From the NCBI GenBank assembly GCA_023411575.1, contig JAEYOP010000030.1, positions 1 to 64,000 of the forward strand: a DNA stretch of 64,000 nt. The letters run 5' to 3'. The stretch comes from Bacillota bacterium (lineage in GTDB: Bacteria > Bacillota > Clostridia > Acetivibrionales > DTU013). Numbering within the stretch: the first letter of the stretch is position 1; the number at the start of each line of letters is the position of its first letter. Below the pieces are notes generated by a model that did not search any database, was not told where the DNA came from, and saw only the letters and a program-made list of their open reading frames with translations. Positions 26,356-36,109 of the stretch are shown piece by piece. A program made the translations under genes and the position numbers.

Positions 26356-27189
26356 CTATAACGGTCTCATACTCTTCGGATTGCAGCCCTTTATTGCCTT
26401 GAACATCCGGTTGAAGGTCCGGATGCTGATAAACCCGGTTTCATAGGCGATTTCCAGGATGGGCTTTTTCGTGCTTCGGATCAACTCCTCCGCCTTGTCT
26501 GTGCGGATGCGGTTCAAATAGGCGTGAAAGTTCATGCCGGTGGTTTTGAGAAACAGCCGGGAGAAATAATAGCGGCTGAGGTTCACTTCGTTTGAAATCT
26601 GCTCCAGCGAGATCTCCTGGGCATAATTTTCCTCCAGATACAGGAGCGCCTTCTGCATGGGCTTGATGTCTTCCGGAGCCTCCGAGGCCGTGCCGTTCGC
26701 CAGGGAATCCCTGTAATAGGACGGTACGCACCGGAACAAAGTGAGAAACAGCTCCGTCATTTGCAAACGGATAAAAGAGGAATACAAATCCTGTTTTTGC
26801 TTCCACTCCTCCACGATATCGGATAAAATGGCCGGAATCCTGTCCCGGCTGACCCCGCTGATTCCGCCGAAGAATGCGGAGGCGGGCTGGAGGCCCTCCG
26901 GCCGCTGTTTGACGGGGAAAAGCAGTTCCGGGCGGAAAATCAGCAGAATAATGGAAGAGGTCCTTCCCTTGCTGTCGTAGTAATGGATGTCGTTGCTCCG
27001 GCAGACCGCCATGTCTCCGGCCGCAAGAATCCGGTATTCGCTGTTGATGCCGACTCCGATGCTTCCCTCGCACACATAGACCAGTTCGATGTCCCTGTGC
27101 CAGTGGGCGACGAAGTCCAGATCCCTTGTCCGGGATATGCTTAAAGGGATTTCCAGATCATATGTCCTGTTTTCATAAAATGCTTTCAT
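26356..27189 (-). CDS. AraC-family regulator with cupin sensor
   Basis: This protein of about 277 residues has an N-terminal AraC-binding cupin (VAHWHRDIELVYV; sugar- or metal-binding fold) and a C-terminal double HTH (ISLEQISNEVNLSRYYFSRL; GFISIRTFNRMFK). I place the start at 27189, because the longer frame's TTG (27249) overlaps a promoter with TATAAT at 27230-27235. It is divergent from thuA-gfo and probably controls that operon. Confidence 0.88.
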   Translation of the reverse strand: MKAFYENRTYDLEIPLSISRTRDLDFVAHWHRDIELVYVCEGSIGVGINSEYRILAAGDMAVCRSNDIHYYDSKGRTSSIILLIFRPELLFPVKQRPEGLQPASAFFGGISGVSRDRIPAILSDIVEEWKQKQDLYSSFIRLQMTELFLTLFRCVPSYYRDSLANGTASEAPEDIKPMQKALLYLEENYAQEISLEQISNEVNLSRYYFSRLFLKTTGMNFHAYLNRIRTDKAEELIRSTKKPILEIAYETGFISIRTFNRMFKAIKGCNPKSMRPL

Positions 27190-27229
27190 AGACCACCAGA
27201 GCTCTTTCCCCACGACACGCTTTTCTTCT

Positions 27230-27259
27230 ATTATATCAAAAAAGGGCAAAATCTGTCCA
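27230..27259 (-). promoter_or_regulatory. promoter of the AraC-family gene
   Basis: The minus strand reads TGGACA (27254-27259), an 18-base spacer and an extended TTGATATAAT with TATAAT at 27230-27235. Confidence 0.6.
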
Positions 27260-27350
27260 ATTTCAATTTCGTTCTGGCGAGACTTTGCGGTCCGGCTTCG
27301 CTACAATGGACTCAGGCAGCGGGAAGCAGCCAATTATGGAGGAAATCGCG

Positions 27351-28070
27351 ATGAAAAAAGCATTGATCGTTTACGGCGGCTGGGACGGACATGAGCCGGT
27401 GCAGGTATCGGGCATCTTCAGGGACGTCCTTGCAAAAGAGGGCTTTGAAGTGGAAGTCAGCGATACCCTGGATTCCTTCCTGGACGGAGAAAAATTAAAA
27501 CAGCTCCATTTGATCGTACCGGTATGGACAATGGGAAAGATCACGCGGGAGCAGGTGACGCCGGTGATTGAAGCGGTGGCTTCGGGAGTGGGCATTGCAG
27601 GCTGCCACGGCGGCATGTGCGATGCCTTCCGGGAATGCGTGGAGTGGCAATTTATGACCGGAGGCCAGTGGGTTTCCCATCCGGGAGGGGATGGCGTGGA
27701 GTATGCGGTGAACGTCCGCAGGGGCTCCAGTCCCATCGTGGAAGGGCTAGGGGACTTTGTCGTCCGGAGCGAGCAGTATTACGTGCATGTGGACCCTGCC
27801 ATTGAAGTGCTTGCTACAACCCGGTTCCCGGTGGTGAACTGGTACCATTCCTCAAATGGCCAGGTGGACGTGCCTGTGGTATGGACAAAAAGATGGGGGC
27901 ATGGACGCGTATTTTACAATTCCCTGGGCCATCACGCCGATATTTTCGAGCTTCCGTCCGCACTGGAAATGATGCGCAGAGGCTTCCTGTGGGCTGCGGA
28001 AGGCAAGGAGATCGCAATACGGGACGGCCTGGATTCCAGCATATTTAAAAGCGATGCGAAAATGTTTTAA
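27351..28070 (+). CDS. ThuA-like protein
   Basis: This 239-residue protein has the class I glutamine-amidotransferase-like fold of ThuA: KKALIVYGGWDGHEP, a central GCHGGMCDAF where the amidotransferase nucleophile would be, and GHGRVFYNSLGHH near the end. ThuA proteins act in trehalose or related disaccharide use, probably with Gfo/Idh dehydrogenases. The precise reaction is not established. The start is ATG 27351 after GGAGG. It is 14 bases upstream of the Gfo/Idh gene. Confidence 0.85.
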   Translation: MKKALIVYGGWDGHEPVQVSGIFRDVLAKEGFEVEVSDTLDSFLDGEKLKQLHLIVPVWTMGKITREQVTPVIEAVASGVGIAGCHGGMCDAFRECVEWQFMTGGQWVSHPGGDGVEYAVNVRRGSSPIVEGLGDFVVRSEQYYVHVDPAIEVLATTRFPVVNWYHSSNGQVDVPVVWTKRWGHGRVFYNSLGHHADIFELPSALEMMRRGFLWAAEGKEIAIRDGLDSSIFKSDAKMF

Positions 28071-28084
28071 TAGGGGAGGAACCT

Positions 28085-29176
28085 ATGAAAAAAATAAAAA
28101 TCGGCCTGATCGGCTGTGGCTTTATCAGCGGGATTTATTTAAAAAATCTGACCCAGGTATTCCGGAATACCGAGGTGGTAGCCTGCGCCGACATCGTTCC
28201 GGCCAATGCGGAAGCCCGGGCAAAGGAATTCAATATTCCCAGGGTGTGCTCGGTTGAAGAATTGCTGGCGGACCCGGAAATCGAAATCGTACTGAACCTC
28301 ACGATACCGGCGGTCCATGCGGAAATAAACCTGGCCGCGCTGAAAACCGGAAAGAATGTTTATGTGGAAAAGCCCCTCGCGGCAAACCGGGAGGACGGAA
28401 AAAAGATCCTGGACCTGGCAAGGGAAAAGGGACTTCTCGTGGGCTGCGCGCCTGACACCTTCCTTGGCGGCGGGCTCCAGACCTGCCGGAAGCTGATCGA
28501 CGACGGCTGGATCGGCGCGCCGGTGGCGGCGACGGCCTTCATGACCTGCCACGGCCACGAAAGCTGGCATCCTGCGCCGGAATTCTATTACCAGACCGGC
28601 GGCGGCCCGATGTTCGACATGGGACCGTATTACCTGACCGCGCTGGTTTCCCTGCTGGGGCCGGTAAAGCGGGTGACGGGCTCCGCAAGGATTTCCTTCC
28701 CCCAGCGGACCATCACCAGCCAGCCGAAATACGGCACGCAGATCGACGTGGAGGTTCCGACCCATGTGGCGGGAGTCCTGGATTTTGAAAACGGTGCGGT
28801 GGGCACCATGATCACCAGCTTTGACGTGTGGCATGCGAATCTGCCGAGAATTGAGATTTACGGAAGTCAGGGGTCCCTGGCGGTGCCGGACCCGAATACC
28901 TTCGGGGGTCCGCTGTCGTTCCGCCTGCACGGGCAAAGCGAGTGGAAGGAAATCCCGCCTGTTTACGGCTACTGTGAAAACAGCCGGGGACTTGGCGTAG
29001 CCGACATGGCCCATGCGCTGGTCAGCGGTGGGAAGCACAGGGCGAACGGGGACGTGGCCTTCCATGTGCTGGATATTATGCAGGGCTTCCACGATGCGTC
29101 GAAGGAAGGCAGACATTATGAACTGACGAGCCAATGCGAGCGTCCGGCGGCTTTTGCGCTCGGAACGGCCTACTAA
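28085..29176 (+). CDS. Gfo/Idh/MocA-family dehydrogenase
   Basis: This 363-residue NAD(P)-dependent sugar oxidoreductase has an N-terminal Rossmann fold (IGLIGCGFISGIY) and the family motif EKPLAAN. A C-terminal substrate domain follows (GGPMFDMGPYYLTAL). Such enzymes oxidise or epimerise sugars and inositols. It has a strong GGGAGGAA ribosome site and is coupled with the ThuA-like gene. The pair likely processes the sugar imported by the neighbouring ABC transporter, a positional inference. Confidence 0.9.
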   Translation: MKKIKIGLIGCGFISGIYLKNLTQVFRNTEVVACADIVPANAEARAKEFNIPRVCSVEELLADPEIEIVLNLTIPAVHAEINLAALKTGKNVYVEKPLAANREDGKKILDLAREKGLLVGCAPDTFLGGGLQTCRKLIDDGWIGAPVAATAFMTCHGHESWHPAPEFYYQTGGGPMFDMGPYYLTALVSLLGPVKRVTGSARISFPQRTITSQPKYGTQIDVEVPTHVAGVLDFENGAVGTMITSFDVWHANLPRIEIYGSQGSLAVPDPNTFGGPLSFRLHGQSEWKEIPPVYGYCENSRGLGVADMAHALVSGGKHRANGDVAFHVLDIMQGFHDASKEGRHYELTSQCERPAAFALGTAY

Positions 29177-29183
29177 GTGGGCG

Positions 29184-29201
29184 GCGGTGCATTTATGCCG
29201 C
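29184..29201. terminator. weak hairpin between convergent genes
   Basis: GCGGTGCAT and ATGCCGC form a bulged stem between the Gfo/Idh stop and the YesM stop. There is no T run, so terminator function is doubtful. Confidence 0.25.
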
Positions 29202-29211
29202 AACGTTACCT

Positions 29212-31026
29212 TTAGAGCGTAAAATGCGGCAGGATCAACTGGACGGAGGTCCCTTTGCCCGGTTCGCTGGACAGGGTTATTCCGTACTGTTCACCGTAAT
29301 TGAGCCGGATTCGGTCCTGGATGTTTCCAAGTCCGATGGAACTGAATTTTACCCTCGAATGGCTTCCGAAATAGTCTTCGTTTTCCAGGGGGTGCGTTTC
29401 GGTCAGATCGATTCCGGCTCCGTTATCGCGGATGGTCACGGCGATGTCGTCTCCGCAGGGCTGTAGGGATATCTGGATCCTCCAGTCGTTTTCCGGAGCG
29501 TGAAAGGCGTGGATAAAGCAATTCTCCACAATGGGCTGGAGGATGAACTTCAATATTCCGCAGCGCAGCAGACTGTTGTCGATGTCGTACTCCACCGCCA
29601 CTTTTTTCTCATACCGGTATTCCATGATTTCAATATAGCTCTTTACATAGTTTAGCTCTTCGAGGATGGTCACGACCTTGTCGGTATTGCTGAGGCTGAT
29701 TTTCAGCAAGGCGGTCAGCGCCGTGATCATCTTTTCGGAATCGTCCTTCCGATCCGCCCGCACCATGGCCTTGATGCAGTTGAGGGTATTGTACAGGAAA
29801 TGGGGGGTGATCTGGGACTGCAGCGCTTTGATCTCGCTTTCCTTCTTTAGCCGCTGCTCGGTTTTGATGTTCTCGATCAGGGCGGTAATGCGGCCGATCA
29901 TGGAGTCAAAGCCGTCGGAAAGCGTTCCGAATTCATCCTTCCGCTTTGACAGGATGCGGGTGTCCAGGTTGCCGGCCCCGGCCTTTTCCATGGACAGCGT
30001 CAGCCCCCTTATGGGGTTGTATATGTTCCGGTAAATCAGAAAAGAAACCACAAGAGCGTATAAAAGACAGCTGAGGGAAATGACCAGCGTCAGGTAGGAA
30101 ATGACGCGGACATCCTTGACCACATTGTCGTAGGGTACGGTGTTGATGATCCGCCATCCGCTGTTGGCCGACGTGTAGTAGGTGATGATCCGGTTCTGGC
30201 CGCCGACCGATTGGGTAAAGCTGCTGTGCGTGCTGCCGCCCAGCCCGGAAAGCACGGCGGAGTCCGTATATTTGCTCCCGATTTTTTCGTAATCGGAGTG
30301 GTAGATGATCGTATCGCCGGAATCGATAACAAACAATTCCTCGCCTTCCGTCATGCCCTCGTGGGTAAAGATATCGCCCACCTTGTTGATGTCAAGATAG
30401 ATGACGATAACCCCGATGACTTCGTTCGTCACGCCGTCGATCACGCTGGAGGAGGCGGTAATGTAATAGCCGCCCGAACCCGGTTCTCGGTCAAAGGACC
30501 AGAGGACCAGGTTTTTGCTGTTTACGGTCTTCTGGAACAGCTCGAGCCGGCTGAAATCCTCCGAATAGCGGATGGTGCGCAGTCCCCGGAAGAAAGGATA
30601 GTAGCCCTTCCTCGGCAGGATCATGATGGAATCGATAAAGTCCCCCTTCAACTGCAGCATGTACTCAAATTTGGAGGACATCCGGTCCAGGACCTGGTTC
30701 GATTCCGGGAGATCGATGTTCTGCTTGTTCAGCTTCAGGCACTTGATCGTATCTGTGGAGGAGGTTGCCTCCGAAAGCATTTTGTTGACTTCGTCGAACA
30801 CCTCGTCGAAGTACCCGATCTTCTTCATAATCAGGTCGGAGGAGCTTTTGGTGGCGCTTTCCACCATGAGCTGGGATGCGGAGCGGTACATCAGGCTGCC
30901 CACCAGAAGGATCGGCAGGACCGAAATGATAAAGAAGGACAGGATCAGCTTGTACCGCATGCTGCTGGTAATAAGGCTGAAAAAGGTATTAAATGGGTTG
31001 AGAATCGTCCGCACTGCTTTTTTCAT
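29212..31026 (-). CDS. YesM-type sensor histidine kinase, transporter-linked
   Basis: This 604-residue kinase has transmembrane helices near 25-45 and 310-330 around a Cache-like sensor, then HAMP, a His_kinase segment QITPHFLYNTLN (H409) and HATPase_c with RDNGAGIDLTE and IGLGNIQDR. The start is ATG 31026, eight bases after AAAGGAG. It is the last gene of an operon of binding proteins, permeases and YesN, so it likely senses the same carbohydrate. Confidence 0.92.
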   Translation of the reverse strand: MKKAVRTILNPFNTFFSLITSSMRYKLILSFFIISVLPILLVGSLMYRSASQLMVESATKSSSDLIMKKIGYFDEVFDEVNKMLSEATSSTDTIKCLKLNKQNIDLPESNQVLDRMSSKFEYMLQLKGDFIDSIMILPRKGYYPFFRGLRTIRYSEDFSRLELFQKTVNSKNLVLWSFDREPGSGGYYITASSSVIDGVTNEVIGVIVIYLDINKVGDIFTHEGMTEGEELFVIDSGDTIIYHSDYEKIGSKYTDSAVLSGLGGSTHSSFTQSVGGQNRIITYYTSANSGWRIINTVPYDNVVKDVRVISYLTLVISLSCLLYALVVSFLIYRNIYNPIRGLTLSMEKAGAGNLDTRILSKRKDEFGTLSDGFDSMIGRITALIENIKTEQRLKKESEIKALQSQITPHFLYNTLNCIKAMVRADRKDDSEKMITALTALLKISLSNTDKVVTILEELNYVKSYIEIMEYRYEKKVAVEYDIDNSLLRCGILKFILQPIVENCFIHAFHAPENDWRIQISLQPCGDDIAVTIRDNGAGIDLTETHPLENEDYFGSHSRVKFSSIGLGNIQDRIRLNYGEQYGITLSSEPGKGTSVQLILPHFTL

Positions 31027-31055
31027 CCTCCGTGCTCCTTTTCGTCCCCGTCCGA

Positions 31056-32642
31056 TTATCGGAGGTCGCTGGGTTTCTTGCCGACTGTGTTTCGAAATAC
31101 CTTGCAAAAATAGGCGTAATCCAACCCGACCAGGGACGCAACTTCCTTCATGCTTTTATTGGAGCCGGAGATCAGTCCCTTGGCTTTTTCGATCCGGTAT
31201 TTGTTCAGATACTCGACGAAATTCTCGCCGGTTTCCTCCTTGAAAAGCTTGCAAAGATAATTCTTGCTGACGCCGGCATAGGAGGATACGCTTTCCAACG
31301 AGAGGTTCTTCATGTAATTGTTCCGGATATACCCCAGGGCTTTCCGGACCTCGAGCCTGCAGGGCGTGTCTTTTATGCCGCGGCTGGCCGCCTCGGCGCC
31401 GTTCATCTGCTCCTGCACATAGGCTTCGAGCTGTTTCAGGGTTTTAAGGGAACGGATGCGCTGCCCTCCGGCAATGCCGTCCGGGGAATGGGCCGGAACA
31501 CCCCTGGCCTCCAGGAGCTCCCGCATGGAAAGCAGCAGTGCGCTGAAATATTCATAAACCAGGCCCGGATTCAGCTTTGCGTTCCGGATGGCTTCGGCGA
31601 TGGACGCGAGCTGCTGGCGGGCAAGCTCGAAATTCAGCTGTCCGATGTTTTCCAGCATGCCCTGCCTGAGGGTTTCAAGCCCGCTGCCCTCGTATTTGTC
31701 CGCAAAAGCGCGGATATAGGACATGTCGATAAAGGTGTCCGGCCCGAAGTAGAATTTGTAATCCAGGGCTTCCCGCATTTTTTCATATGCTTCGGGGAAA
31801 TTTTCCGCCTTCAGGATCACCTCGCTCATGACAAGAACGATATGGAGATCGAATTTTTGTTTGACTCTCCGGAGAAGGTCCTTTGAAAACAGGAAACAGG
31901 AGTTTTTCACCACGCTCTGGCTGATCTCCCCCGGCTTGAGCACGATGGCCCAGAGACTTTCCTCCATCCGCAGCACGCGGCGGTATTTGAACATCTCGGC
32001 GCACTCGCCGGCCAGGGAGGGGAGGGAACCGTCCAGCTCTTTCAAAAGCCTGGGCGGGAGGTGGTCACAGCCTGCCGGATGATTGGCATTGAGCAGGAAC
32101 AGGACGAAGGGGGCGGAGTGGATTTCAATCCCCAGCTTCCCGGATTCCGTTTGCAGCTCCAGGAGGTCCGGCGGGCTGGTCAGGGCGTTGCGCCAGAATT
32201 TTTCCTCCAGCATGAGCCTCCAGTCGCCGCTGCTTTCCATATTGGCCCGGAGGCTGCGCCGTTTTCCGTCGAGGATTCTCCGAACGGCCGTGATGACCGG
32301 AATGAAGCCGGAGGGGTCGATTTCGTACTTGAGCAGGTAGTCGAAAGCGCCATATTTCATGGCATCCTTTACGTATTTGAACTCGTCGTAATTGCTGATG
32401 ACGATAAACTCCACGCCGCCGAATTCTTCCTTCGCCCGGCGGATCAGCTCCACGCCGTCCATGACCGGCATATAAATGTCGGTTACCACCAGATCGATGT
32501 CCCCGGAACGGAGCACGTCCAGCGCCGCCAGGCCGTTGTCCGCTTCGGCGGCGACGGTATAGCCGTATTCGGGCCAGTCGATCAAGGCGCTCAGGTCGTG
32601 CCGTATTACGATGTCGTCATCCACAATCAAAACCCTGTACAT
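31056..32642 (-). CDS. YesN-type response regulator, transporter-linked
   Basis: This 528-residue regulator has an N-terminal receiver (DDD acid pocket, D55 in VTDIYMPVMDG, conserved Lys in LLKYEI) and a C-terminal AraC double HTH (LSLESVSSYAGVSKNYLCKLF; VGLDYAYFCKVF). It precedes the kinase by 29 bases. GGGAG lies seven bases before the ATG. Usually the receiver Lys is followed by Pro (KP); here it is KY. It probably activates the upstream transporter operon. Confidence 0.9.
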   Translation of the reverse strand: MYRVLIVDDDIVIRHDLSALIDWPEYGYTVAAEADNGLAALDVLRSGDIDLVVTDIYMPVMDGVELIRRAKEEFGGVEFIVISNYDEFKYVKDAMKYGAFDYLLKYEIDPSGFIPVITAVRRILDGKRRSLRANMESSGDWRLMLEEKFWRNALTSPPDLLELQTESGKLGIEIHSAPFVLFLLNANHPAGCDHLPPRLLKELDGSLPSLAGECAEMFKYRRVLRMEESLWAIVLKPGEISQSVVKNSCFLFSKDLLRRVKQKFDLHIVLVMSEVILKAENFPEAYEKMREALDYKFYFGPDTFIDMSYIRAFADKYEGSGLETLRQGMLENIGQLNFELARQQLASIAEAIRNAKLNPGLVYEYFSALLLSMRELLEARGVPAHSPDGIAGGQRIRSLKTLKQLEAYVQEQMNGAEAASRGIKDTPCRLEVRKALGYIRNNYMKNLSLESVSSYAGVSKNYLCKLFKEETGENFVEYLNKYRIEKAKGLISGSNKSMKEVASLVGLDYAYFCKVFRNTVGKKPSDLR

Positions 32643-32657
32643 GGCATGCTCCCTTTA

Positions 32658-32814
32658 GGAATGACCGAATAATAAATTCCGGTTCTGGAGCGGTTATTTT
32701 CCGCCCTTACATCGTTGTCGTCAGTTGCAATAAAACAATTATTGCGCCTTCCTCCGCCTTGTAAGGACAAAAAATCCCTCGCTCAAGAATCCGTTTTTAT
32801 GATTCGGTCATCCC
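32658..32814. mobile_element. MITE-like inverted-repeat element
   Basis: The two 76-base halves are imperfect inverted copies. The ends are GGAATGACCGAAT and (reverse) GGGATGACCGAAT, matching over about 57 bases with one gap, and the centre is GCAATAA-AACAA-TTATTGC. TTTA flanks both sides (32654-32657 and 32815-32818), a possible 4-base target duplication. The right copy holds part of the stop codon of the binding-protein gene. There is no reading frame inside. It lies between transporter and sensor genes of one operon and would fold into a long hairpin in RNA. Confidence 0.6.
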
Positions 32815-32815
32815 T

Positions 32816-34165
32816 TTAATTCTTTTTGCTGATGGTCTCTGACTCCCGGGCGATGAATTCGTCCGTGGTCAGCTTGCCGGATGCGAACTGTTCCAGGATG
32901 TAATTCCAGTCCTGCGTGTGTTCGTTTATGTCCACGGAATAGCTGGCGCCGACCATATGCCGGATGCTTTCGATAAAGATATCCTTATCGGCCGCGTCAA
33001 ACCGGCCGCCGACCAGTTGATCCTTCATCCGGAGGGTGGATTTGGCTGCCGGTATTCCGCCCACGCCGTAAGGGGCAAGCGCGTCGAACGCCTCCTTGCT
33101 GATGATCGCCTTCAGGGCTTCCCAGGCTTCCGCTTCGTGGCTCGTCCCCTTGTAGATCACCCAGGAATCGATAAAGCCGGTAGTGGCGGATTTTCCCATA
33201 TTGGACGGGATGGCCGCGATCCCGGGTCGGAAGGCGGCGATTTTCCGGGCGGAATAGTGGAACCACGTGCCTTCCACCATCATGGCGACCTTTCCGGCGC
33301 GGAACATATCCTGGTAGCCGACGGTTTTAGCATCTACCGGCCTCATCAGCGATTTGTCCTCCACATACATTTTGCCGAAAAGATCGAAGATTTCCATATT
33401 GTGAGCATCGCTCAGCGTGCAGTTGCCTGCGTCGTCATAAAGGGGCTTTCCGCTGTTGCTGACGAAATATTGGTTCAGCATGAGCAGGCCAAGGTTCAGA
33501 TGGGCGCCGTAAATTTTATCCGCACCGTCTCCTCTGGTCAGCGTCAGAGCGGTTGTCCGGAATTCCCGCCAGGTCATCGGATGTTCCCAGTCGCCGGAGG
33601 GATAAGAGAGGCCCGCTTGGTCGAAAAGATCCTTGTTGTAGTACAGCAGCATCGTATAGATGCCGCAGGGTACTCCGAAGGTCCTGCCGGAGGGATTGGC
33701 CGCTCCTTTGAAAGCACCGTCTACGTACTGGGACCGGTCGATCTCTCCGATTTTGTCCGTCAGGTCCACGATCCGGTCCTTCTGGATCAGGACCGGCAGA
33801 TAGGACTCCGCGATCCGCCCTATATCCGGAGGACTGCCGGCAGCCATCAGCGTCAGGATTTTCTGGTAGTACGGCTCCCAGGTGCTGGTCGGTATCTTGT
33901 TTACCCGGATGACGATATTCCGGCCCTCCAGCTTTTTATTGGCGGCTTCGACCACGGCGTTCCAGCCCGGGACCTCCGGTTCGTATGCGGCCAGTGCCAG
34001 GGAAATCTCGACCTTTTCGGACGGCATGCCGGCCTTGCCGGAAGCGCCGCCCGCCGCGCCGCTGGCAGCGGTACCTGCCGGATGGGACAGGGGGGACGTG
34101 CAGCCGGTGAACGAAAGAGCGAGTCCTAATGCAGTTGCAAGAGCCAGGTTTTTTTTCATATTCAT
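32816..34165 (-). CDS. sugar-binding lipoprotein, CUT1 type (second)
   Basis: This 449-residue extracellular binding protein of family 1 has a lipoprotein signal with the lipobox LSFTGC (Cys near 22) and a Ser/Gly/Ala-rich linker. It should tether to the outer membrane face and deliver an oligosaccharide to the permeases. It is distinct from the first binding protein of the same operon (36165-37607). It follows the permeases by 87 bases. Its stop codon lies in the repeat flank of the MITE-like element. Confidence 0.88.
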   Translation of the reverse strand: MNMKKNLALATALGLALSFTGCTSPLSHPAGTAASGAAGGASGKAGMPSEKVEISLALAAYEPEVPGWNAVVEAANKKLEGRNIVIRVNKIPTSTWEPYYQKILTLMAAGSPPDIGRIAESYLPVLIQKDRIVDLTDKIGEIDRSQYVDGAFKGAANPSGRTFGVPCGIYTMLLYYNKDLFDQAGLSYPSGDWEHPMTWREFRTTALTLTRGDGADKIYGAHLNLGLLMLNQYFVSNSGKPLYDDAGNCTLSDAHNMEIFDLFGKMYVEDKSLMRPVDAKTVGYQDMFRAGKVAMMVEGTWFHYSARKIAAFRPGIAAIPSNMGKSATTGFIDSWVIYKGTSHEAEAWEALKAIISKEAFDALAPYGVGGIPAAKSTLRMKDQLVGGRFDAADKDIFIESIRHMVGASYSVDINEHTQDWNYILEQFASGKLTTDEFIARESETISKKN

Positions 34166-34252
34166 CTTTTCAGCCCCGTTGTGCGAAACTTTGTCCTTCT
34201 TATTTTAATCCTTTCAAACCGTCAAAACAATAGAGCCTGTTCCCCTCCTTGA

Positions 34253-35098
34253 CTATCCCTTTATTCCGGTCAGGGCGATTCCTTTTACAAAATACTTGTT
34301 TCCGAACAGGAAAAGCAGCAGACACGGCAACGTTACAATGACGGTCAAGGCCATGACCTGTTCATAATTCGGGATTCGCAGGCCGTTTATCATGTAAAGG
34401 CCTATTGTAAGGGTGAACATTTTCTCGCCCTGCAAATAGATCAGGGTATAGAAAAATTCGTTCCAGCAGTTGATGAAGCTGAACAGCGCCACCACGATCA
34501 AGGCCGGGCGTATCAGCGGCAGCATGATTTTCAGATATATGTGGAAGTAGCCTGCGCCATCGATGCCCGCGGCCTCATCCAGCTCCATCGGGATGGTCCG
34601 GAAGAATTGGCGGAGCAAAAAGACGAAGTAGGCGTTTCCGCCCGCGCACAGGAAAGCCGGCAGGATCAGTGGCGCTTTCGTGCCCACCAGGTGGAAGGCG
34701 GAATACATCATGTATTGAGGGATCAGGGTCACGGCGCTGGGCAGCATCATGGTGCTGATGATCAGGACGAACCACATCCGCTTCAGCGGGAAGCGGAGGC
34801 GTGCAAACGCATATCCGGCGAAGCTGGTGGTAATTACGGTTCCGAGGACATAAGGCACCACGATGGAAACGGAATTCCAAAACTGCAGCGGAAAGTCGAT
34901 CCGCCCGATTGCCTTGATGTAATTGGCGAACTGCAGCTGCTCCGGGAAAAATACAGGGGGCCGGGAAAGAAATTCGGGCTTGCTTACCAGGGAGCTCCTC
35001 AGCAGCCAGAAGAGGGGAAACGCCATTAAGATTCCGGCGGCGGCCGCAATGAAAATCAATCCGTTGTTCACGACCTTTTCATGCCTTTGTCCTTTCAT
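34253..35098 (-). CDS. ABC sugar permease, MalG type
   Basis: This 281-residue permease has six helices and the inner-membrane EAA loop (ELDEAAGIDGAGYFHIYLKI, then MLPLIRPA) that docks the ATPase. It overlaps the MalF-type gene by four bases (ATGA). No ATPase gene is present in the operon, so a shared MsmX-type ATPase elsewhere is expected, as for many CUT1 systems. Confidence 0.92.
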   Translation of the reverse strand: MKGQRHEKVVNNGLIFIAAAAGILMAFPLFWLLRSSLVSKPEFLSRPPVFFPEQLQFANYIKAIGRIDFPLQFWNSVSIVVPYVLGTVITTSFAGYAFARLRFPLKRMWFVLIISTMMLPSAVTLIPQYMMYSAFHLVGTKAPLILPAFLCAGGNAYFVFLLRQFFRTIPMELDEAAGIDGAGYFHIYLKIMLPLIRPALIVVALFSFINCWNEFFYTLIYLQGEKMFTLTIGLYMINGLRIPNYEQVMALTVIVTLPCLLLFLFGNKYFVKGIALTGIKG

Positions 35099-36048
35099 AT
35101 CCGGGTCCTCCTTTCTTTCGAGCCTTTTTCATAATCCGGGCTAAAGCGGCTTTGCAGCAGGAACAGGAGTCCCGTCAGCACAAGGATCACCAGGAAGACC
35201 ATCCATGCCTCAGCGGCGGCAAGGCCCTTCAAGCCGACTCTTTTGAAGGCGTGGTCATAGATCATGACGTTTATAAAATAGGTCATGCGGTCCGGCGCTC
35301 CGTTGGAAGAGAGGGCGACGCTCTGGGTGAAAATTTGGATGGAGGTCATCATGCAGATCAGGAACTGGAAAAATACCACCGGCTCGATAGTCGGCAGGGT
35401 CACGGCAATAAACTTATGCCAGGCGTTGCCGCCGTCGATGGCCACCGATTCCAGTTGTTCCTCCGGCACGTCCTGCAAGGTCGCCAGAAAAACAACGATG
35501 GTTCCGCCGCAGGTCCAGATGCCCATGATGAAAAGCGTGACAAAGATGAGCTTCGTATCGGTGAGCCATTCCTTTGTTTCAAAGCCCGACGCAAGCAGAA
35601 GCTGGTTCAGGAGGCCTCCCTGGGCCTGGTTCTGCAAAATGATCTTCCAGAGGATGGAGGTTGCCAGGATGGGGATGACCGAAGGAAGATAGAAAACGGC
35701 GCGGAGCAGGTTCCTGCCGGCGAATTCCCGGTTCAGCAGCAACGCGATCAGGAGGCACCAGCCGATAATCAGAAGGACGTTGACGACGGCATAGAGGATG
35801 GTGATGGCCATGGATTTTTTAAATTCGGATCCGGGGTCGGTGAACATGTAAAGAAAATTGTCCAGGCCGATCCACTGGAGATTTCCCTGCAGGCTGACCT
35901 TGCTGAAGCTGTAAAACAGGCTTGCCAGCATGGGGTAAAGAGTCAGCAGGACAAATCCCAGGATGGCCGGCCCCGCAAAAAGGTAGCCTGCGGCATATTC
36001 CCTGTAGCGCCGGTTGTGGTGCGATAATTTCGATTGAAATATGATCAT
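35095..36048 (-). CDS. ABC sugar permease, MalF type
   Basis: This 317-residue permease has six helices and the EAA loop EEQLESVAIDGGNAWHKFIA. The N-terminus (AAGYLFAGPAILGFVLLTLYP) is typical of LplB/MalF-like proteins. The ribosome site is AGGAG. It heterodimerises with the downstream MalG-type protein. Confidence 0.92.
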   Translation of the reverse strand: MIIFQSKLSHHNRRYREYAAGYLFAGPAILGFVLLTLYPMLASLFYSFSKVSLQGNLQWIGLDNFLYMFTDPGSEFKKSMAITILYAVVNVLLIIGWCLLIALLLNREFAGRNLLRAVFYLPSVIPILATSILWKIILQNQAQGGLLNQLLLASGFETKEWLTDTKLIFVTLFIMGIWTCGGTIVVFLATLQDVPEEQLESVAIDGGNAWHKFIAVTLPTIEPVVFFQFLICMMTSIQIFTQSVALSSNGAPDRMTYFINVMIYDHAFKRVGLKGLAAAEAWMVFLVILVLTGLLFLLQSRFSPDYEKGSKERRTRI

Positions 36049-36109
36049 TTTTTTACTCCTGTTTCATACGGCATTGAAATGGGATGGGTGAAAGGCCATA
36101 CATCGAGAA

